Of a stretch of DNA of 64,000 nt, positions 17,280 to 28,271 are shown piece after piece. The position numbers and the translations under genes were made by a program. The DNA comes from Lysinibacillus timonensis (lineage in GTDB: Bacteria; Bacillota; Bacilli; Bacillales_A; Planococcaceae): contig NZ_LT985980.1 of the NCBI RefSeq assembly GCF_900291985.1, positions 2,998,001 to 3,062,000 of the forward strand, given 5' to 3'. Positions within the stretch are counted from its first letter, which is position 1. Every line of letters begins with the position of its first letter. The notes beneath the pieces are model-generated. The model searched no databases. It was not told where the DNA came from and saw nothing but the letters and a program-made list of their open reading frames with translations.

Positions 17280-18776
17280 ATGATTGAAATGCTAGTTGAA
17301 GGTTTCGCCGGAGTCTTTAATCTAACGACAATCTTATTAATACTTGGAGGAACAATATTAGGGTTAATCTTTGGATCGATACCTGGTCTTACAGCTACCA
17401 TGGCGGTTGCGATTTGTTTGCCGATTACGTATGGAATGCATCCTGTTGCAGGGATGTCGCTTCTAATGGGTTTATACATCGGTGGTGTTTCGGGTGGGTT
17501 AATCCCAGCAATTCTTTTGAAACTACCAGGGACTCCTTCTTCTATTGCCACAACTTTTGATGGTTATCCTATGGCTCAAAAAGGGCAAGCGGGGAAAGCG
17601 TTTTCATTCGCGATATTATCTTCGTTTTTTGGTGGGTTAATCAGCATTATGTTGTTAATAATGGTAGCGCCTCCATTAGGTCAGTTTGCATTAAAGTTCG
17701 GACCTTATGAATATTTTGCTATAGTTGTCTTCTCATTAACACTGATTGCTAGTTTATCAGGTGACTCTCTTGCAAAAGGGATATTATCCGGGTTAATGGG
17801 GATTGGTTTTGCGATGGTAGGATCTGCACCAATTGATGCATTTCCACGATTTACTTTCGGTTTCAGTGAATTAGATGCTGGTTTTGACTTAATGCCATTA
17901 TTAATCGGTTTATTTGCAGTATCAGAAATTCTACTGGTTGCTGAGAAAACGGGTTTCCAAAAATTAAAATATGATTTAAAAAAGATTAGCTATAAAGTTC
18001 CTTTTAAGGAGTATTTAGCTGAAAAATGGAACTTTGTCCGATCTTGTGCAATCGGGATTGGAATTGGGATCTTGCCTGGTATAGGTGGAGGAACAGCCAA
18101 TTTGATCGCATATGCTGCGGCAAAGAATGCATCTAAAAATCCAAAGGAGTATGGTACAGGTGTTCCGGGTGGAATTGTTGCATCTGAAACTTCAAACAAT
18201 GCTGCTATTGGGGGCGCATTAATTCCATTAGTGTCTTTAGGGATTCCTGGAGATACCGTAACAGCAATGTTATTAGGGGGATTAATTTTACACGGACTAC
18301 AACCAGGACCTTTATTATTCCAAAATAGTGGCGATGTGGTTTACGGTATTTTTGCAGCGTTACTTATTGCAAACCTTTTCATGGCATTACTACTGTTTTT
18401 AGGGATGAGAGGGTTTATCAAACTGTTAAGTATACCTCAATATATTTTGTTACCAATTATTTTTTCGCTATGTGTTGTAGGCGCTTACGGTGTAAACAAT
18501 CGTATGTTTGACGTATATGCATTACTATTCTTTGGTATTGTCGGTTACTTAATGAGTAAAGCACGAATTCCTTTAACACCATTAGTACTAGGATTTATTT
18601 TAGGGCCATTGTTAGAAACGAATTTACGCCGTGGTTTAATGCTATCGCAGGGAGATTTCACACCATTCTTTACAGAACCGATTGCAGCTATGTTTTTACT
18701 AATTACGGTTATTTCAGTTGGTTGGAAAATTTGGAAATCGTTTGGTAAGGGGAAAAAAGTTTCATATGAAAATTAA
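17280..18776 (+). CDS. tctA: Tripartite tricarboxylate transporter, large membrane subunit TctA
   Basis: 498 residues with about 11-12 membrane helices. It carries the family glycine-rich motif GSIPGLTATMAVAICLPITYGM (residues 32-53) and its second-half counterpart GIGILPGIGGGTANLIAYAAAKNASKNP. This is the channel subunit of the TTT system. ATG with AGGGGTG upstream. Linked tightly to tctB and tctC. Substrate is probably a sugar acid given the operon. Confidence 0.9.
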   Translation: MIEMLVEGFAGVFNLTTILLILGGTILGLIFGSIPGLTATMAVAICLPITYGMHPVAGMSLLMGLYIGGVSGGLIPAILLKLPGTPSSIATTFDGYPMAQKGQAGKAFSFAILSSFFGGLISIMLLIMVAPPLGQFALKFGPYEYFAIVVFSLTLIASLSGDSLAKGILSGLMGIGFAMVGSAPIDAFPRFTFGFSELDAGFDLMPLLIGLFAVSEILLVAEKTGFQKLKYDLKKISYKVPFKEYLAEKWNFVRSCAIGIGIGILPGIGGGTANLIAYAAAKNASKNPKEYGTGVPGGIVASETSNNAAIGGALIPLVSLGIPGDTVTAMLLGGLILHGLQPGPLLFQNSGDVVYGIFAALLIANLFMALLLFLGMRGFIKLLSIPQYILLPIIFSLCVVGAYGVNNRMFDVYALLFFGIVGYLMSKARIPLTPLVLGFILGPLLETNLRRGLMLSQGDFTPFFTEPIAAMFLLITVISVGWKIWKSFGKGKKVSYEN

Positions 18777-18793
18777 AACAAGGGGGATATGAA

Positions 18794-19816
18794 ATGAAGA
18801 AATTACTGTTTACGTTATTCATGTTAGTAGGGGTACTGATGTTAGCAGCTTGTGGAAGTAGCACAGAAACGGGATCTAGCAATGGATCTTCTAGTGGTGG
18901 AAGTAATAGCGGTTCTAGTGAAGGATCAGGAGAAACAGTGGATTATCCAAAAAAGACGATTGAAGTTGTCGTTCCAGCTGGTGCCGGTGGCGATACAGAT
19001 TTAAATACTCGTACTCTAGCAAAGTATCTTGAGAAAGAATTAGGACAATCTTTAGTTGTTTCAAATGTTACAGGCTCAGGTGGAACTGTTGGGGTTGATA
19101 AAGTTATAACTTCTGCAGCTGACGGTTATACAGTATTAGCATTCCATAACTCAATGTTATTAAACAATTTATATGGTTTATCAGAAACATCAGTTGAAGA
19201 TTTCAAATTTGCAGGTACAGGTGTATTAGACCAAGCTAATACATTTGTTGTATCAAAAGATAGCGAATTTAAAAACCTTGAAGAATTAATTGCATACGCT
19301 AAAGAACATCCGAAAGAAGTAACAATGGCAACTGAAGTTGGTTCGATGACTTACATTCAAGTAATGGAGTTCCAAGAATTAACAGGTGTTGAATTCAATG
19401 TTGTTGATATCGGCGGTGCCTCTGACAAATTAACAGCATTACTTGGTGGTCGTGTAGACATTTTCCCAACATCTCTAGGATATGTGAAAAGTTATATTGA
19501 ATCAGGTGATTTCGTATCCTTGGGTGTGATTACAGAAGAACGTTTAACTGCTGCACCAGATGTTCCTACATTTAAAGAGCAAGGCGTAGATATGGAAATT
19601 GACAAAGTATTCTACTGGGCATTCCCGAAAGAAACCCCAGACGAAGTAGTAGAAACATTTAGCGCTGCAATGGAAAAAGCGGTAGCAAACCCAGAATTCC
19701 AAGAGGAAATTAGCCAATATTGGGTAGAACCAGTTTATTTAAATGGGGAAGAAACGAAACAAAGATTAAATGAAATCACAGAACTTTATAAAAAGATTAA
19801 AGAATCTACGGAATAA
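18794..19816 (+). CDS. tctC: Tripartite tricarboxylate transporter substrate-binding lipoprotein TctC
   Basis: 340 residues. Lipobox MLAAC (Cys about residue 20), a Ser/Gly-rich linker, then a Bug/TctC-type binding domain starting YPKKTIEVVVPAGAGGDTDLNTRTLAKYLEKEL. The A-G-x-G-G-x-T/D-D ligand loop is present. In Gram-positive cells the protein is lipid-anchored and delivers ligand to TctAB. Its glucarate operon setting suggests hexarates or another sugar acid as ligand. Confidence 0.9.
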   Translation: MKKLLFTLFMLVGVLMLAACGSSTETGSSNGSSSGGSNSGSSEGSGETVDYPKKTIEVVVPAGAGGDTDLNTRTLAKYLEKELGQSLVVSNVTGSGGTVGVDKVITSAADGYTVLAFHNSMLLNNLYGLSETSVEDFKFAGTGVLDQANTFVVSKDSEFKNLEELIAYAKEHPKEVTMATEVGSMTYIQVMEFQELTGVEFNVVDIGGASDKLTALLGGRVDIFPTSLGYVKSYIESGDFVSLGVITEERLTAAPDVPTFKEQGVDMEIDKVFYWAFPKETPDEVVETFSAAMEKAVANPEFQEEISQYWVEPVYLNGEETKQRLNEITELYKKIKESTE

Positions 19817-19828
19817 GGAAGTGCAAAA

Positions 19829-20848
19829 ATGAAAGTTTCTGTAACAGTAAATACGACTGATTTATCGGATTTAGATTTACAGCAAATGGTTCAATTGGGC
19901 ATTGACTGTGTAGATTTTGGTGTAGGCCATTCTTTTAAAGGGGTAAAGGAGCAAGGCTATCCAGACTTGGATAGTCTCCTCCAATTAAAGAAGCGCTTAA
20001 GAAGTTGGGGTCTCGAAATTAACCGTGTAACATTGCCAAATATTACAGAAGATTTCATGAAGGATTTATCAGGTTCAGAGATCCAATTGGAAAATTCAGT
20101 GAATGCCGTCAAAGTTTTCGGAGAAGCAGGAATCAAAATTGTTCGCCAACGCTTTGAAGGAGATGTCTTTTATGGGCGTTCTCAAAGCTACAAATCGATT
20201 CAACGTGGTGGCGCGATTGGCCGAGGCGAAAGTTTAGGGTTACTAAAAGAAAAGTCGGATACTCCAACAATGGAAGAACTCGATTTTTGGTGGTCTCAGT
20301 TCCAAAAGGCATATCGTAAGATCGTGTTAACAGGTTTAGAAGCTGAAGTAAATGTTGCAATGCATCCTTCTGATACACCTCATCCAGATTCACCATTTGG
20401 AGGGATTGGATTGCATCGAATTTTAGACGATTTCCCTCAAAAAAACGTTGGATTTGTCTACTGTATTGGAACAAGGGCAGAAGCCGGTGGATCAGCATTA
20501 GTATTAGATGAAATCAACCATTATGGACGTAAGGGGAGAATATTCCTCGTACACTTCCGTAATGTAAGAGGCAGTTTACCAACTGCGGGTGCATTTGAAG
20601 AGGCGATGTTAGATGATGGCGATTTAAATATGTTCAAAATCTTATTAGAACTCGACAAAGTTGGCTATCAAGGCTGTTTAAATCCGGATCATGTCCTAAC
20701 CTTTGCAGGTGACACACCGGATTTGAATGATAAGTGGGCATATTCCAATATTGGATGGAAACATTCCAGTTTAGGTTTTGCTTATTCAATTGGCTATATC
20801 AAAGCATTACTTAATGCATTAGTAGAGTATAAGGGTAGACCTTATTAA
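19829..20848 (+). CDS. UxuA-like (mannonate dehydratase family) dehydratase, divergent
   Basis: 339 residues, shorter than typical UxuA (about 360-395). The TIM-barrel order of family motifs is kept. [14 protein letters not shown] corresponds to UxuA HPDDPP. The metal Cys lies in [11 protein letters not shown], the metal His in LVHFRNVRG, then the [13 protein letters not shown] stretch and an Asp-His pair in NPDHV. The residue before the Pro-Asp-His is Asn where UxuA usually has Arg, so the substrate may differ from D-mannonate. It sits between tctC and garD, with no fructuronate reductase nearby. I infer a sugar-acid dehydratase of unknown specificity. Confidence 0.7.
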   Translation: MKVSVTVNTTDLSDLDLQQMVQLGIDCVDFGVGHSFKGVKEQGYPDLDSLLQLKKRLRSWGLEINRVTLPNITEDFMKDLSGSEIQLENSVNAVKVFGEAGIKIVRQRFEGDVFYGRSQSYKSIQRGGAIGRGESLGLLKEKSDTPTMEELDFWWSQFQKAYRKIVLTGLEAEVNVAMHPSDTPHPDSPFGGIGLHRILDDFPQKNVGFVYCIGTRAEAGGSALVLDEINHYGRKGRIFLVHFRNVRGSLPTAGAFEEAMLDDGDLNMFKILLELDKVGYQGCLNPDHVLTFAGDTPDLNDKWAYSNIGWKHSSLGFAYSIGYIKALLNALVEYKGRPY

Positions 20849-20862
20849 AGGTGGGATTGCAA

Positions 20863-22380
20863 ATGGTGGTAAGTACAAAGCCGCTCTATATAAAAGTGCA
20901 TCCGAATGATAATACAGCCATTGTTGTAAATGATGGAGGGGTCAATCCGGGAGCTCAGTTTGACAGCGGGGTCGAAGCAATTGAGAAAGTTCCACAAGGC
21001 CATAAAATTGCACTAGAGACGGTAGAAGAAGGCGGTATGATTCGTCGATATGGCGAAGTGATTGGCTACGCAGTGAAGCGAATTGAAAAAGGAAGCTGGA
21101 TAAGAGAGTCAATGTTGACTTTACCAACGCCTCCTTCACTTGAAAATTTAAGTATTGGTACGAATGTCAAAGAAGTACAAATTGAACAAACAAATTATAC
21201 ATTTAAAGGGTTCCGAAATAGCAATGGTACAGTCGGGACAAAGAACATTTTAGGAATTACAACGAGTGTTCAATGTGTAGTCGGTGTCTTAGATTATGCA
21301 GTAGCGAAGATAAAGAAAGAACTCCTTCCGTTATATTCAAATGTCGATGATGTCGTTGCTTTAAAACACGCTTATGGTTGTGGTGTAGCGATACAGGCGG
21401 AAGATGCGGATATTCCAATTCGTACAATTACGAATCTATCAACACATCCAAACTTTGGTGGAGAAGTCATGGTCGTTGGATTAGGGTGTGAAAAATTACA
21501 GGCATCACGTATTACAGATGATGCTACAAATATTTTGCTGCTTCAAGAAAAGACCGGTTTTCAAAATATGGTGGAAGACATTTTGAAAATGGCAGAGGAA
21601 AAGTTGAAAAAACTAAATGGCCGTAAACGAGAGGATTGCCCAATTAGTGAACTAGTGATTGGTGTCCAATGTGGAGGAAGTGATGCCTTCTCAGGCGTTA
21701 CTGCAAATCCAGCTGTCGGCTACGCTTCTGATTTATTAGTAAAAGCTGGCGCCACAGTTCTATTTTCCGAAGTGACAGAAGTTCGAGATGCTATTCATCT
21801 TTTAACACCTAGAGCAGCGACTGAGGAAGTAGGGACTGCCTTAATTCGAGAAATGAAATGGTACGATCACTATTTAGCGAAAGGAAAAGCAGACCGAAGT
21901 GCCAATCCATCACCGGGTAATAAAAAAGGTGGTCTTTCGAATATTGTAGAGAAAGCACTAGGTTCTATCGTGAAATCGGGAACGTCACCAATCGTAGATG
22001 TTCTGGCACCTGGAGAAAAAGTAAAACAAAAAGGTTTAGTATTCGCTGCTACACCTGCAAGTGATTTCGTATGTGGAACACTTCAAGCAGCATCAGGCAT
22101 CCATTTGCAAGTCTTTACAACTGGACGTGGAACTCCATACAACCTTCCTGTTGTACCAGTCATAAAAGTTTCTACGCGAAGTTCATTAAAGAAAGAATGG
22201 CACGATTTAATTGATTTAGATGCTGGAACGATTGCAACCGGTGAAGAGACGCTTGAAGAAGTTGGGCAAAGAATTTTTGAATCGATACTTCGTGTTGCCA
22301 GTGGTGAAGAACAAACATGGGGTGACAAGTGGGGTATCACAAACGATATCACATTATTTAACCCTGCTCCAATTACGTGA
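20863..22380 (+). CDS. garD: Galactarate dehydratase
   Basis: 505 residues. An N-terminal SAF domain (about 5-85, [18 protein letters not shown]) is followed by the UxaA/GarD catalytic region. The latter has [18 protein letters not shown], a LKHAYGCGV cysteine motif, [24 protein letters not shown], and [23 protein letters not shown]. It is very close to E. coli GarD throughout. It converts meso-galactarate to 5-dehydro-4-deoxyglucarate and uses iron. The ATG at 20863 has AAGGTGGGA upstream. KdgD and GucD, encoded next, consume the product. Confidence 0.9.
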   Translation: MVVSTKPLYIKVHPNDNTAIVVNDGGVNPGAQFDSGVEAIEKVPQGHKIALETVEEGGMIRRYGEVIGYAVKRIEKGSWIRESMLTLPTPPSLENLSIGTNVKEVQIEQTNYTFKGFRNSNGTVGTKNILGITTSVQCVVGVLDYAVAKIKKELLPLYSNVDDVVALKHAYGCGVAIQAEDADIPIRTITNLSTHPNFGGEVMVVGLGCEKLQASRITDDATNILLLQEKTGFQNMVEDILKMAEEKLKKLNGRKREDCPISELVIGVQCGGSDAFSGVTANPAVGYASDLLVKAGATVLFSEVTEVRDAIHLLTPRAATEEVGTALIREMKWYDHYLAKGKADRSANPSPGNKKGGLSNIVEKALGSIVKSGTSPIVDVLAPGEKVKQKGLVFAATPASDFVCGTLQAASGIHLQVFTTGRGTPYNLPVVPVIKVSTRSSLKKEWHDLIDLDAGTIATGEETLEEVGQRIFESILRVASGEEQTWGDKWGITNDITLFNPAPIT

Positions 22381-22385
22381 ATCTA

Positions 22386-22396
22386 TGTCTTACAAT
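22386..22396 (+). promoter_or_regulatory. Second copy of the TGTCTTACAAT sequence
   Basis: TGTCTTACAAT at 22386-22396 repeats 11 bases of the operator-like site at 16706-16716, and lies in the 42-bp gap before kdgD. The left arm is incomplete (ATGT rather than TTGT). It may be an internal regulator site or coincidence. Confidence 0.25.
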
Positions 22397-22422
22397 ATAA
22401 CAATTGAAAAGGTGGAATAAAC

Positions 22423-23349
22423 ATGACAGTTGAACGTTCAGTACCAAGAGGGATTTTAGGGTTCCCAGTAGCACCGATGAATGAGGACCTAACGATTAAC
22501 TATGAAAGTTTCCAAAAGAATATTGAATTTTTAATTGATAACGGATTAAATTCTGTTTTTATTGCATGTGGAGCAGGTGAGTTCCACGCCATTAATGAAG
22601 AAGAGTATGAACAACTTATTATTAAAGCAAAAGAAGTTGTACAAAACCGAGTACCAATTTATACAGGTGTCGGGGGCAAAATAACAGAAGCATTAAAACA
22701 AACAGAACTATCCGCAAAACATGGTGTAGATGGGTACTTAATTTTACCTCCATATTTAATCGATCCATCACAAGATGGTATTTATGCATACTTGAAAACA
22801 ATCATTGAAAGTACAAACTTGAATGCAATTGTATACCAACGTGATAACTGTGTTATGACGCTTGAAACATTAAAAAAATTAGCTGAACTCCCTCAACTAG
22901 TAGGTTTCAAAGATGGCGTAGGCAATATTGAAACAAACGTTGAGTTTACTCAAGCATTAGGTGATCGTTTAGCTTGGATTAATGGAATGCCTCTAGCAGA
23001 AGTGACAATGCCTACTTATTTAAGAATTGGCTATGATACGTATTCTTCAGCTATTTCAAACTATATCCCTTATGTATCTCGTCAATATTACGATGCATTA
23101 TTAAGCGGAAACGATGAAAAAGTAAAACAAATCTATGAAGATATTATTTTCCCTATTCACAATATTAGAAAACAAAAGAAAGGCTATGCAGTTTCGCTTA
23201 TTAAAGCAGGAATGAATATTGTCGGTTTACCAGTAGAAACTCATGTTCGTCCACCAATTGCACCAGTAGAACAGCATCATTACGACGCATTAGCAGAAAT
23301 TATTAAAGTAGCAAAAGAAAAGTATGCTGAAGTGCAGGAGGGAATGTAA
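22423..23349 (+). CDS. kdgD: 5-dehydro-4-deoxyglucarate dehydratase
   Basis: 308 residues of the DapA (class I aldolase-like) TIM-barrel family. GILGFPVAPMNEDLTINYE lies at the start, CGAGEFHAINEEEYEQL near residue 50, IVYQRDN near 138 and GFKDGVGN near 162 with the Schiff-base lysine. Glu/Phe-His of GEFHA rather than the DapA GTTGE mark it as KdgD. It decarboxylates and dehydrates 5-dehydro-4-deoxyglucarate to 2-oxoglutarate semialdehyde. AAAGGTGG precedes ATG 22423. gucD starts immediately after its stop. Confidence 0.92.
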   Translation: MTVERSVPRGILGFPVAPMNEDLTINYESFQKNIEFLIDNGLNSVFIACGAGEFHAINEEEYEQLIIKAKEVVQNRVPIYTGVGGKITEALKQTELSAKHGVDGYLILPPYLIDPSQDGIYAYLKTIIESTNLNAIVYQRDNCVMTLETLKKLAELPQLVGFKDGVGNIETNVEFTQALGDRLAWINGMPLAEVTMPTYLRIGYDTYSSAISNYIPYVSRQYYDALLSGNDEKVKQIYEDIIFPIHNIRKQKKGYAVSLIKAGMNIVGLPVETHVRPPIAPVEQHHYDALAEIIKVAKEKYAEVQEGM

Positions 23350-24783
23350 ATGCAACTATTTGATAACTACATTAACGGTGAATGGGTTCCAGCAGAAACA
23401 GGTGAAACTTTTGAAAGTAAAAACCCTGCGAACGTTAACGAAGTAGTAGGAGTCGTTCAAAAGTCAAATGCAAATGATGTAAACCGAGCGTTTGAAAGTG
23501 CAAAAGAAGCACAAAAGAAATGGGCTCGTTTATCAGGCCCAGCACGTGGAGATTACCTACTGAAGGTATCAAATATTCTAGAATCTCGTCTGGATGAAAT
23601 TGCACTAACGATGACTAAAGAAATGGGTAAAACATTACCAGAAGCAAAAGGTGAAACGGCTCGTGGCGTGGCTATTTTACGCTACTATGCAGGTGAAGGA
23701 ATGCGTTCAAATGGTGATATCATTCCCTCAACTGATGCTGATGCATTAATGTTTACAACACGCGTACCACTTGGTGTTGTAGGAGTGATTACACCTTGGA
23801 ACTTCCCAGTTGCAATTCCAATCTGGAAAATGGCACCTGCTCTTGTGTACGGAAATACAGTTGTTTTAAAACCAGCTATTGAAACAGCTGTTACAGCGGC
23901 AAAAATCGTAGAGTGCTTCCATGAAGCGGGCTTCCCAGCGGGTGTCATTAATTTAATTACTGGTTCTGGTGCTGTAATGGGCGATGCAATGCTTGAGAAC
24001 GAACATATCAATGCAGTTTCTTTTACAGGCTCGAATACAGTAGGTAAGCATATTGGTCGTAAAGCATTCGATCGAGGCATCAAATATCAGCTAGAAATGG
24101 GCGGGAAAAACCCTGTTATTGTAGCGGATGATGCAGACCTGAAATTAGCTGTAGAGGCCACGATTAGTGGTGGTTTGCGCTCGACAGGTCAAAAGTGTAC
24201 AGCTACTAGCCGTGTGATTGTCCACGAAGCAGTATATGAACAATTCAAAGAACTGCTACTTGAAGAGGTTGCCAAAATTACGGTAGGCGACGGTACGGAA
24301 AATGGTATTTGGATGGGACCATGTGCAAACGAAAACCAATTAAATACTGTCCTTTCCTATATCGAAATAGGTAAAGAAGAAGGAGCAACATTGCTATACG
24401 GTGGGAACAAAGTAGACAACGGCGGTTACTTTGTTGAACCAACAGTATTTGACAACGTAGCACCAACAATGCGTATTGCACGTGAAGAGATCTTTGGACC
24501 TGTTTTAGCTTTAATGAAAGTAGCCTCTATGGAAGAAGCAATTGAGCTTGCAAATGATTCTGATTTCGGACTAAGTGCTTCCATCTTCACAACGAACATT
24601 CAAAAAATGTTAGGGTTCATTCGCGAAATGGATGCAGGACTCATTCGAATTAATGCAGAGAGTGCAGGTGTTGAATTACAAGCACCATTTGGTGGAATGA
24701 AACAATCGAGCTCGCATTCTCGTGAACAAGGGCGTGCTGCAATCGAATTCTTTACGTCTATTAAAACTGTTTTTGTGAAATAG
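23350..24783 (+). CDS. gucD: 2-oxoglutarate semialdehyde dehydrogenase
   Basis: 477 residues of the aldehyde dehydrogenase superfamily. The [17 protein letters not shown] substrate-channel motif, [13 protein letters not shown] nucleotide-binding turn, [11 protein letters not shown] with the general-base Glu, and GQKCTA with the catalytic Cys are all intact. Its place directly after kdgD, with the ATG abutting the stop, matches the Bacillus gucD (YcbD) enzyme that oxidises 2-oxoglutarate semialdehyde to 2-oxoglutarate with NAD(P). Confidence 0.9.
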   Translation: MQLFDNYINGEWVPAETGETFESKNPANVNEVVGVVQKSNANDVNRAFESAKEAQKKWARLSGPARGDYLLKVSNILESRLDEIALTMTKEMGKTLPEAKGETARGVAILRYYAGEGMRSNGDIIPSTDADALMFTTRVPLGVVGVITPWNFPVAIPIWKMAPALVYGNTVVLKPAIETAVTAAKIVECFHEAGFPAGVINLITGSGAVMGDAMLENEHINAVSFTGSNTVGKHIGRKAFDRGIKYQLEMGGKNPVIVADDADLKLAVEATISGGLRSTGQKCTATSRVIVHEAVYEQFKELLLEEVAKITVGDGTENGIWMGPCANENQLNTVLSYIEIGKEEGATLLYGGNKVDNGGYFVEPTVFDNVAPTMRIAREEIFGPVLALMKVASMEEAIELANDSDFGLSASIFTTNIQKMLGFIREMDAGLIRINAESAGVELQAPFGGMKQSSSHSREQGRAAIEFFTSIKTVFVK

Positions 24784-24795
24784 AATAGGTCCATT

Positions 24796-26115
24796 ATGGA
24801 AATAGAAAAACGAACGAACATCCGCTTTGTCATATTATTCATCATTTTTTTCATAACTGTCTTAAGTTTTGCAGATAGGACAGCAATCTCTATTGCGGGT
24901 GATGCAATCAGTAACGATTTTGCCATCAACCATATTACATTAGGGTATATCTTTTCGGCATTTGGATGGACGTACGCAATTGGGCAAATTCCAGGAGGAT
25001 TGCTCGTTGATAAATTTGGCCCGAAAAAAGTCTACACTGTGTTGACTTTTGTTTGGGCCTTCCTTTTAATTGTCCATTCCATCATCGATTTAGTACCCGT
25101 TTTTATGATGGTTAGCGTGTTCATTGTATTGCGTGCAATCGTTGGAGTTATTAGCGCACCAATGTTTTCTATTAATTCACGAGTAGTAGCTGAATGGTTT
25201 CCGACAACAGAAAGGGCGATGGCAACATCCGTTTATACATCAGCCCAATATTTATCAATTATCATTTTTGCTCCACTAATTGGGGTACTGTCCACAACGA
25301 TTGGCTGGCAGTATGTATTTCTTATTATCGGGTGCGTCATGCTTCTACTTTCTCTATTTTGGATGAGTTATTTTGATTTGCCACGTCAACACAAACGCAT
25401 AAATGAAAGTGAACGAAATTATATTCAAGGCAAACCACACCTTCCAGCGAATACTCCACAAGAAAAAATAATTTTTGACCAAAATCCTATTGCCCAATTA
25501 TTAAAAAATCGAATGACATTTGGTATTTACTTTGGACAATATTGTTCTGCAGTTACGAGTTATTTTTTTATGACGTGGTTTCCTATTTTTTTAATCGAAG
25601 AAAAAGGCTTAACCGTAGCAGAAGCGGGATTTTACACAATCTTTCCAGCTATTGGAGGCTTTATAGGCTCTTTAATGGGTGGAGCTATTTCAGATAAATT
25701 TGTTCAAAAAGGTTATACTCTTACATTTTCAAGAAAGTTTCCAATTATCGTAGGTTTGTTTATTTCATCCACAGTTTTCTTTTCCATTTTTATAGATTCA
25801 GTAGTTCTAGTCATTGTCATGATGTCACTTGTTTTGTGGGGTAGGGGATTTAGTGGGCTAGGGTGGACGTTAATTACCGAAACCGTACCAAAACGATTCA
25901 TTGGAATTAATAGTGGTATATTTAATACTTTCTCCAACTTTGCTGGAATCACAACACCAATTATTATAGGTATTTTATTTGAATGGACAGATTCGTTTTT
26001 TTATCCGCTGTTATTTGTAAGTATACATTGTATACTAGCCATTATTTCTTATGGTTGGATTGTATCTGACTTAAAAGAATTAAAATTAAATTATCACGTT
26101 GTGGAGGAATCATAA
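24796..26115 (+). CDS. gudP: Glucarate/galactarate MFS transporter
   Basis: 439 residues, 12 membrane helices. It opens with [21 protein letters not shown] and has the MFS motif [13 protein letters not shown] between helices 2 and 3, both characteristic of the GudP/ExuT anion:cation symporters. Together with gudD downstream it forms the normal Bacillus glucarate set. The cluster therefore encodes two unrelated sugar-acid transporters (this and TctABC). The Shine-Dalgarno is weak. The stop is one base before gudD's ATG. Confidence 0.88.
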   Translation: MEIEKRTNIRFVILFIIFFITVLSFADRTAISIAGDAISNDFAINHITLGYIFSAFGWTYAIGQIPGGLLVDKFGPKKVYTVLTFVWAFLLIVHSIIDLVPVFMMVSVFIVLRAIVGVISAPMFSINSRVVAEWFPTTERAMATSVYTSAQYLSIIIFAPLIGVLSTTIGWQYVFLIIGCVMLLLSLFWMSYFDLPRQHKRINESERNYIQGKPHLPANTPQEKIIFDQNPIAQLLKNRMTFGIYFGQYCSAVTSYFFMTWFPIFLIEEKGLTVAEAGFYTIFPAIGGFIGSLMGGAISDKFVQKGYTLTFSRKFPIIVGLFISSTVFFSIFIDSVVLVIVMMSLVLWGRGFSGLGWTLITETVPKRFIGINSGIFNTFSNFAGITTPIIIGILFEWTDSFFYPLLFVSIHCILAIISYGWIVSDLKELKLNYHVVEES

Positions 26116-26116
26116 T

Positions 26117-27463
26117 ATGAATATTACACAATCAAAAACAGGCGTTCCTGTTATTAAAAATATGACGGTCTATCCCGTTGCTGGATATGATAGCATGCTT
26201 TTGAACTTAAGTGGTGCCCACAGTCCATTTTTTACGCGCAACATTGTCATCATTGAAGATAGCGATGGAAATGTTGGTGTAGGAGAAGTTCCTGGCGGTA
26301 GTGAAATCACTCAAACATTAGAAGAAGCAAAGGAATTAATTTTAAATCAAAAACTAGGAAGCTATAAATCGATTTTAACGTCGATTCGAAATAAGTTCTC
26401 CTATAAAGATGCAAGTGGCCGTGGTCTCCAAACGTTTGATTTAAGAACGACAATTCACGTAGTTACAGCGGTAGAAGCTGCATTACTAGACTTACTAGGA
26501 AAACACTTAAATGTTCCGGCGTGTGAATTACTAGGTGAGGGTAAACAACGTTCTAGCGTGAAAATGCTTGGCTATTTATTTTATGTAGGCGACCGCAATA
26601 AAACAGATTTACCGTATTTAACTGGAGAAGGTGCAGAGGATGATTGGTCGTATTTACGTCATCAAGAAGCACTAACACCTGAGGCTGTTGTGAAACTAGC
26701 AGAAGCTGCATATGAACGTTATGGGTTTGAAGATTTCAAATTAAAAGGTGGCGTTCTTCATCCAGAAGAAGAAATGGATGCAATCGAAGCCCTAGCTAAA
26801 CGTTTCCCAAAGGCAAGAATTACACTAGATCCAAATGGTGGTTGGACATTACAGCAAGCAATTGAAGCGGTTTCAAAACGCGGTCATTACTTAGCATACG
26901 CGGAAGATCCATGCGGGGCAGAAGGTGGCTACTCATCTCGTGAAATTATGGCAGAGTTTAAACGCCGTACAGGCATCAAAACCGCAACTAATATGGTAGC
27001 AACAGATTGGCGTCAGTTTGGTCATGCACATTCATTGCAATCAGTCGATATTCCATTAGCAGACCCACATTTCTGGACGATGGAAGGTTCTGTACGAGTT
27101 GCCGGGCTATGTCATGAGTGGGGCTACACATGGGGGTCACACTCCAATAACCATTTCGATATTTCACTCGCGATGTTTACGCATGTTGCGGCAGCTGCAC
27201 CAGGTGACATTACGGCGCTCGATACACACTGGATCTGGCAAGATGGTCAGCAGCTAACAAAAAATCCATTCCAAATTGTAAATGGAGAAGTGCAAGTTCC
27301 AACAGCACCAGGGTTAGGTGTGGAAATTGATCTAGACAAAATTAAAGCGGCTAATCGCCTATATATTGAAAACAACTTAGGTGCTCGTGACGACAGTGTT
27401 GCGATGCAATACTTAATACCAAATTGGAAATTTGATAACAAAAAGCCGTGTCTCGTTCGTTAG
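26117..27463 (+). CDS. gudD: Glucarate dehydratase
   Basis: 448 residues of the enolase superfamily. The N-terminal capping domain contains [27 protein letters not shown]. The barrel carries the KLKGG lysine ([14 protein letters not shown]), metal ligands in [15 protein letters not shown] and TNMVATDW, and the final catalytic His in [10 protein letters not shown]. It dehydrates D-glucarate to 5-dehydro-4-deoxyglucarate. Start ATG 26117 with GGAGG ten bases upstream; the longer TTG form from 26099 overlaps gudP. Confidence 0.93.
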   Translation: MNITQSKTGVPVIKNMTVYPVAGYDSMLLNLSGAHSPFFTRNIVIIEDSDGNVGVGEVPGGSEITQTLEEAKELILNQKLGSYKSILTSIRNKFSYKDASGRGLQTFDLRTTIHVVTAVEAALLDLLGKHLNVPACELLGEGKQRSSVKMLGYLFYVGDRNKTDLPYLTGEGAEDDWSYLRHQEALTPEAVVKLAEAAYERYGFEDFKLKGGVLHPEEEMDAIEALAKRFPKARITLDPNGGWTLQQAIEAVSKRGHYLAYAEDPCGAEGGYSSREIMAEFKRRTGIKTATNMVATDWRQFGHAHSLQSVDIPLADPHFWTMEGSVRVAGLCHEWGYTWGSHSNNHFDISLAMFTHVAAAAPGDITALDTHWIWQDGQQLTKNPFQIVNGEVQVPTAPGLGVEIDLDKIKAANRLYIENNLGARDDSVAMQYLIPNWKFDNKKPCLVR

Positions 27464-27519
27464 ATAGAAAGATCTAAAATGCACGGATCAGAAATTAACA
27501 ACAATGAGCAGGTGGACAA

Positions 27520-28206
27520 ATGAATAACAATTTTTTGGCAGATACATTAAATAAATCGACACTCTCTCAGCAAGTTCTTGATCATGTAGTGAATTTACTC
27601 ATGTCTGGGAAGTTGAAAACAGGAGATCGATTGCCTTCTGAATTTGAGTTGATGGAATTACTTCAAGTCAGTAGGCCGGTACTAAGAGAGGCGTTAAGTT
27701 CTCTTGAAACATTAGAGATTATTAAAAGAAAGCCGCGGGAAGGCACATTTATTAATGATAAAATTAGCAGCTCTCCGTTTAAAGCGATGCTCGCACTATC
27801 GATTAATGACATTCCATCCGTTATCGAGGCGAGAATTGTTTTAGAGTTAGGACTAGTAACCATGGCTGCAGAAAAAATAAAAGATGAGGAACTTCAACGT
27901 CTAAAGAAGACAATTGATTTAATTGCAGAAAATGCTAATTCAGATTATGGATACCTAGATCAGGAATTTCATCGAATTATAGCAGAATCAGCAAACAATC
28001 CAATTGTTGAAGGTATGATTGTTGCTTTACTAATTGCACATAAAAAGACGGACAGCTTAATTACACATCGTGATCCTGAAACTACGATTGAACATCATAT
28101 GGCCATTTATTTAGCTTTAAAACGGAGAGATCCAGCAGCTGCATATCATGCTATGTATCATCATTTATCCTTCGTACGATCCAAAATTTTGTCAAGAAAT
28201 AAATAA
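27520..28206 (+). CDS. GntR family transcriptional regulator, FCD (FadR) type
   Basis: 228 residues. A winged helix-turn-helix at about 10-75 (LPSEFELMELLQVSRPVLREALSSLETLEIIKRKPREGTFI) is followed by an all-helical FCD ligand domain with the metal-binding pattern Asp/His (EFHRIIAESANNPIVEG, EHHMAIYLALKRRDPAAAYHAMYHHL). It is the likely repressor of this operon, responding to a hexarate or intermediate. It lies within the operon after gudD, as YcbG does in Bacillus. Candidate operator: the inverted repeat at 16704. Confidence 0.88.
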   Translation: MNNNFLADTLNKSTLSQQVLDHVVNLLMSGKLKTGDRLPSEFELMELLQVSRPVLREALSSLETLEIIKRKPREGTFINDKISSSPFKAMLALSINDIPSVIEARIVLELGLVTMAAEKIKDEELQRLKKTIDLIAENANSDYGYLDQEFHRIIAESANNPIVEGMIVALLIAHKKTDSLITHRDPETTIEHHMAIYLALKRRDPAAAYHAMYHHLSFVRSKILSRNK

Positions 28207-28218
28207 CAATCACCAGAG

Positions 28219-28254
28219 AAAAGGGAAGGTAGTTTTATATCTTTCCTTTTATTT
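28219..28254 (+). terminator. Weak hairpin after the GntR gene
   Basis: AAAAGGGAAGG (28219-28229) pairs imperfectly with CTTTCCTTTT (28241-28250), followed by ATTTT. It may partially terminate before the hydroxyacid dehydrogenase genes. Confidence 0.4.
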
Positions 28255-28271
28255 TAAAAGGATGTGGAATA

